Positions 7,979 through 8,097 of a stretch of DNA of 8,097 bases are shown here, piece by piece. Source of the stretch: Planctomycetota bacterium (GTDB taxonomy: Bacteria > Planctomycetota > B15-G4 > JADJEK01); NCBI GenBank assembly GCA_016795255.1, contig JAEUIB010000303.1, positions 1-8,097 on the forward strand, written 5' to 3'. The notes under the pieces are model-generated. The model had not been told where the DNA came from. It searched no databases and saw only the letters and a list, made by a program, of their open reading frames with translations. Numbering within the stretch: position 1 is the first letter of the stretch; each line of letters begins with the position of its first letter. Made by a program: the position numbers and the translations under genes.

Positions 7979-8097
7979 ATGAGCATGTCGAAGCTCTTCT
8001 TCGCTTCGCTCGCGATCACCGTCGCCAGCGTGGCCACGCGGGTGCCGGGCGCGAACGCAGGCGGAGGCGGCGGCGGCCGCAGCTCCGCCAGGTTGGC
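7979..8097 (+). CDS. Secreted glycine-rich protein, N-terminal fragment cut by window edge
   Basis: Only the first 39 codons are visible; the gene continues past the right edge. The N-terminus reads as a Sec signal peptide: M-S-M-S-K, then a hydrophobic core (LFFASLAITVASVA, 6-19), a short polar region, and a likely signal-peptidase I site after residue 27 (G-A-N-A, cleaving before six glycines). The mature protein therefore starts with a Gly6 run followed by RSSARL. It should be exported to the periplasm or beyond. Function cannot be told from this fragment. It follows the sulfatase-like gene on the same strand after a 207-bp gap holding two hairpins, so it probably has its own promoter. Confidence 0.75.
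   Translation, partial: MSMSKLFFASLAITVASVATRVPGANAGGGGGGRSSARL

Overview
This is a GC-rich (by eye roughly two-thirds G+C), densely coding bacterial chromosome segment with strong G/C bias at third codon positions, Shine-Dalgarno-type ribosome sites, a Sec-type signal peptide and a membrane-anchored sulfatase-fold enzyme. The combination would suit a high-GC Planctomycetota lineage or another GC-rich Gram-negative bacterium. That is a guess from composition and gene families; there is no rRNA or other marker gene here. No mobile element, CRISPR array, tRNA or rRNA was seen.

Layout. Positions 1-978 (minus strand) hold the N-terminal 326 codons of an unrecognised protein that runs off the left edge; its outline weakly resembles a divergent GH57/polysaccharide-deacetylase-type enzyme. 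A 333-bp divergent intergenic region (979-1311) follows, unusually rich in perfect inverted repeats. On the plus strand come two genes joined by a TGATG stop/start overlap: a YyaL/SPATA20-type thioredoxin-domain protein (1312-3315) and an EboE-like TIM-barrel protein (3315-4493). They meet a convergent minus-strand GT4-type glycosyltransferase (4503-5633) across a 9-bp gap that contains most of one arm of a perfect hairpin. About 75 bp beyond the glycosyltransferase start, a divergent plus-strand gene (5708-7771) encodes a polytopic membrane protein with a sulfatase/alkaline-phosphatase-superfamily domain. A 207-bp intergenic region with two GC hairpins (7772-7978) leads to the start of a secreted glycine-rich protein cut by the right edge (7979-8097).

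How the genes may work together. YyaL and EboE are probably co-translated. EboE is known from the 'ebo' clusters linked to metabolite export to the periplasm, but no other ebo gene is visible, so this looks like a stand-alone EboE paired with YyaL. The divergent glycosyltransferase and membrane sulfatase-like enzyme could both act on a cell-surface glycan or lipid. The sulfatase-like protein has Thr where true sulfatases have the formylglycine-forming Cys, so transfer or hydrolysis of a phospho-group is more likely than sulfate-ester cleavage. I do not see a clear new defence or mobile system. The points most worth checking are the YyaL-EboE pair, the non-canonical sulfatase-like enzyme, the unrecognised left-edge protein and the structured intergenic regions.
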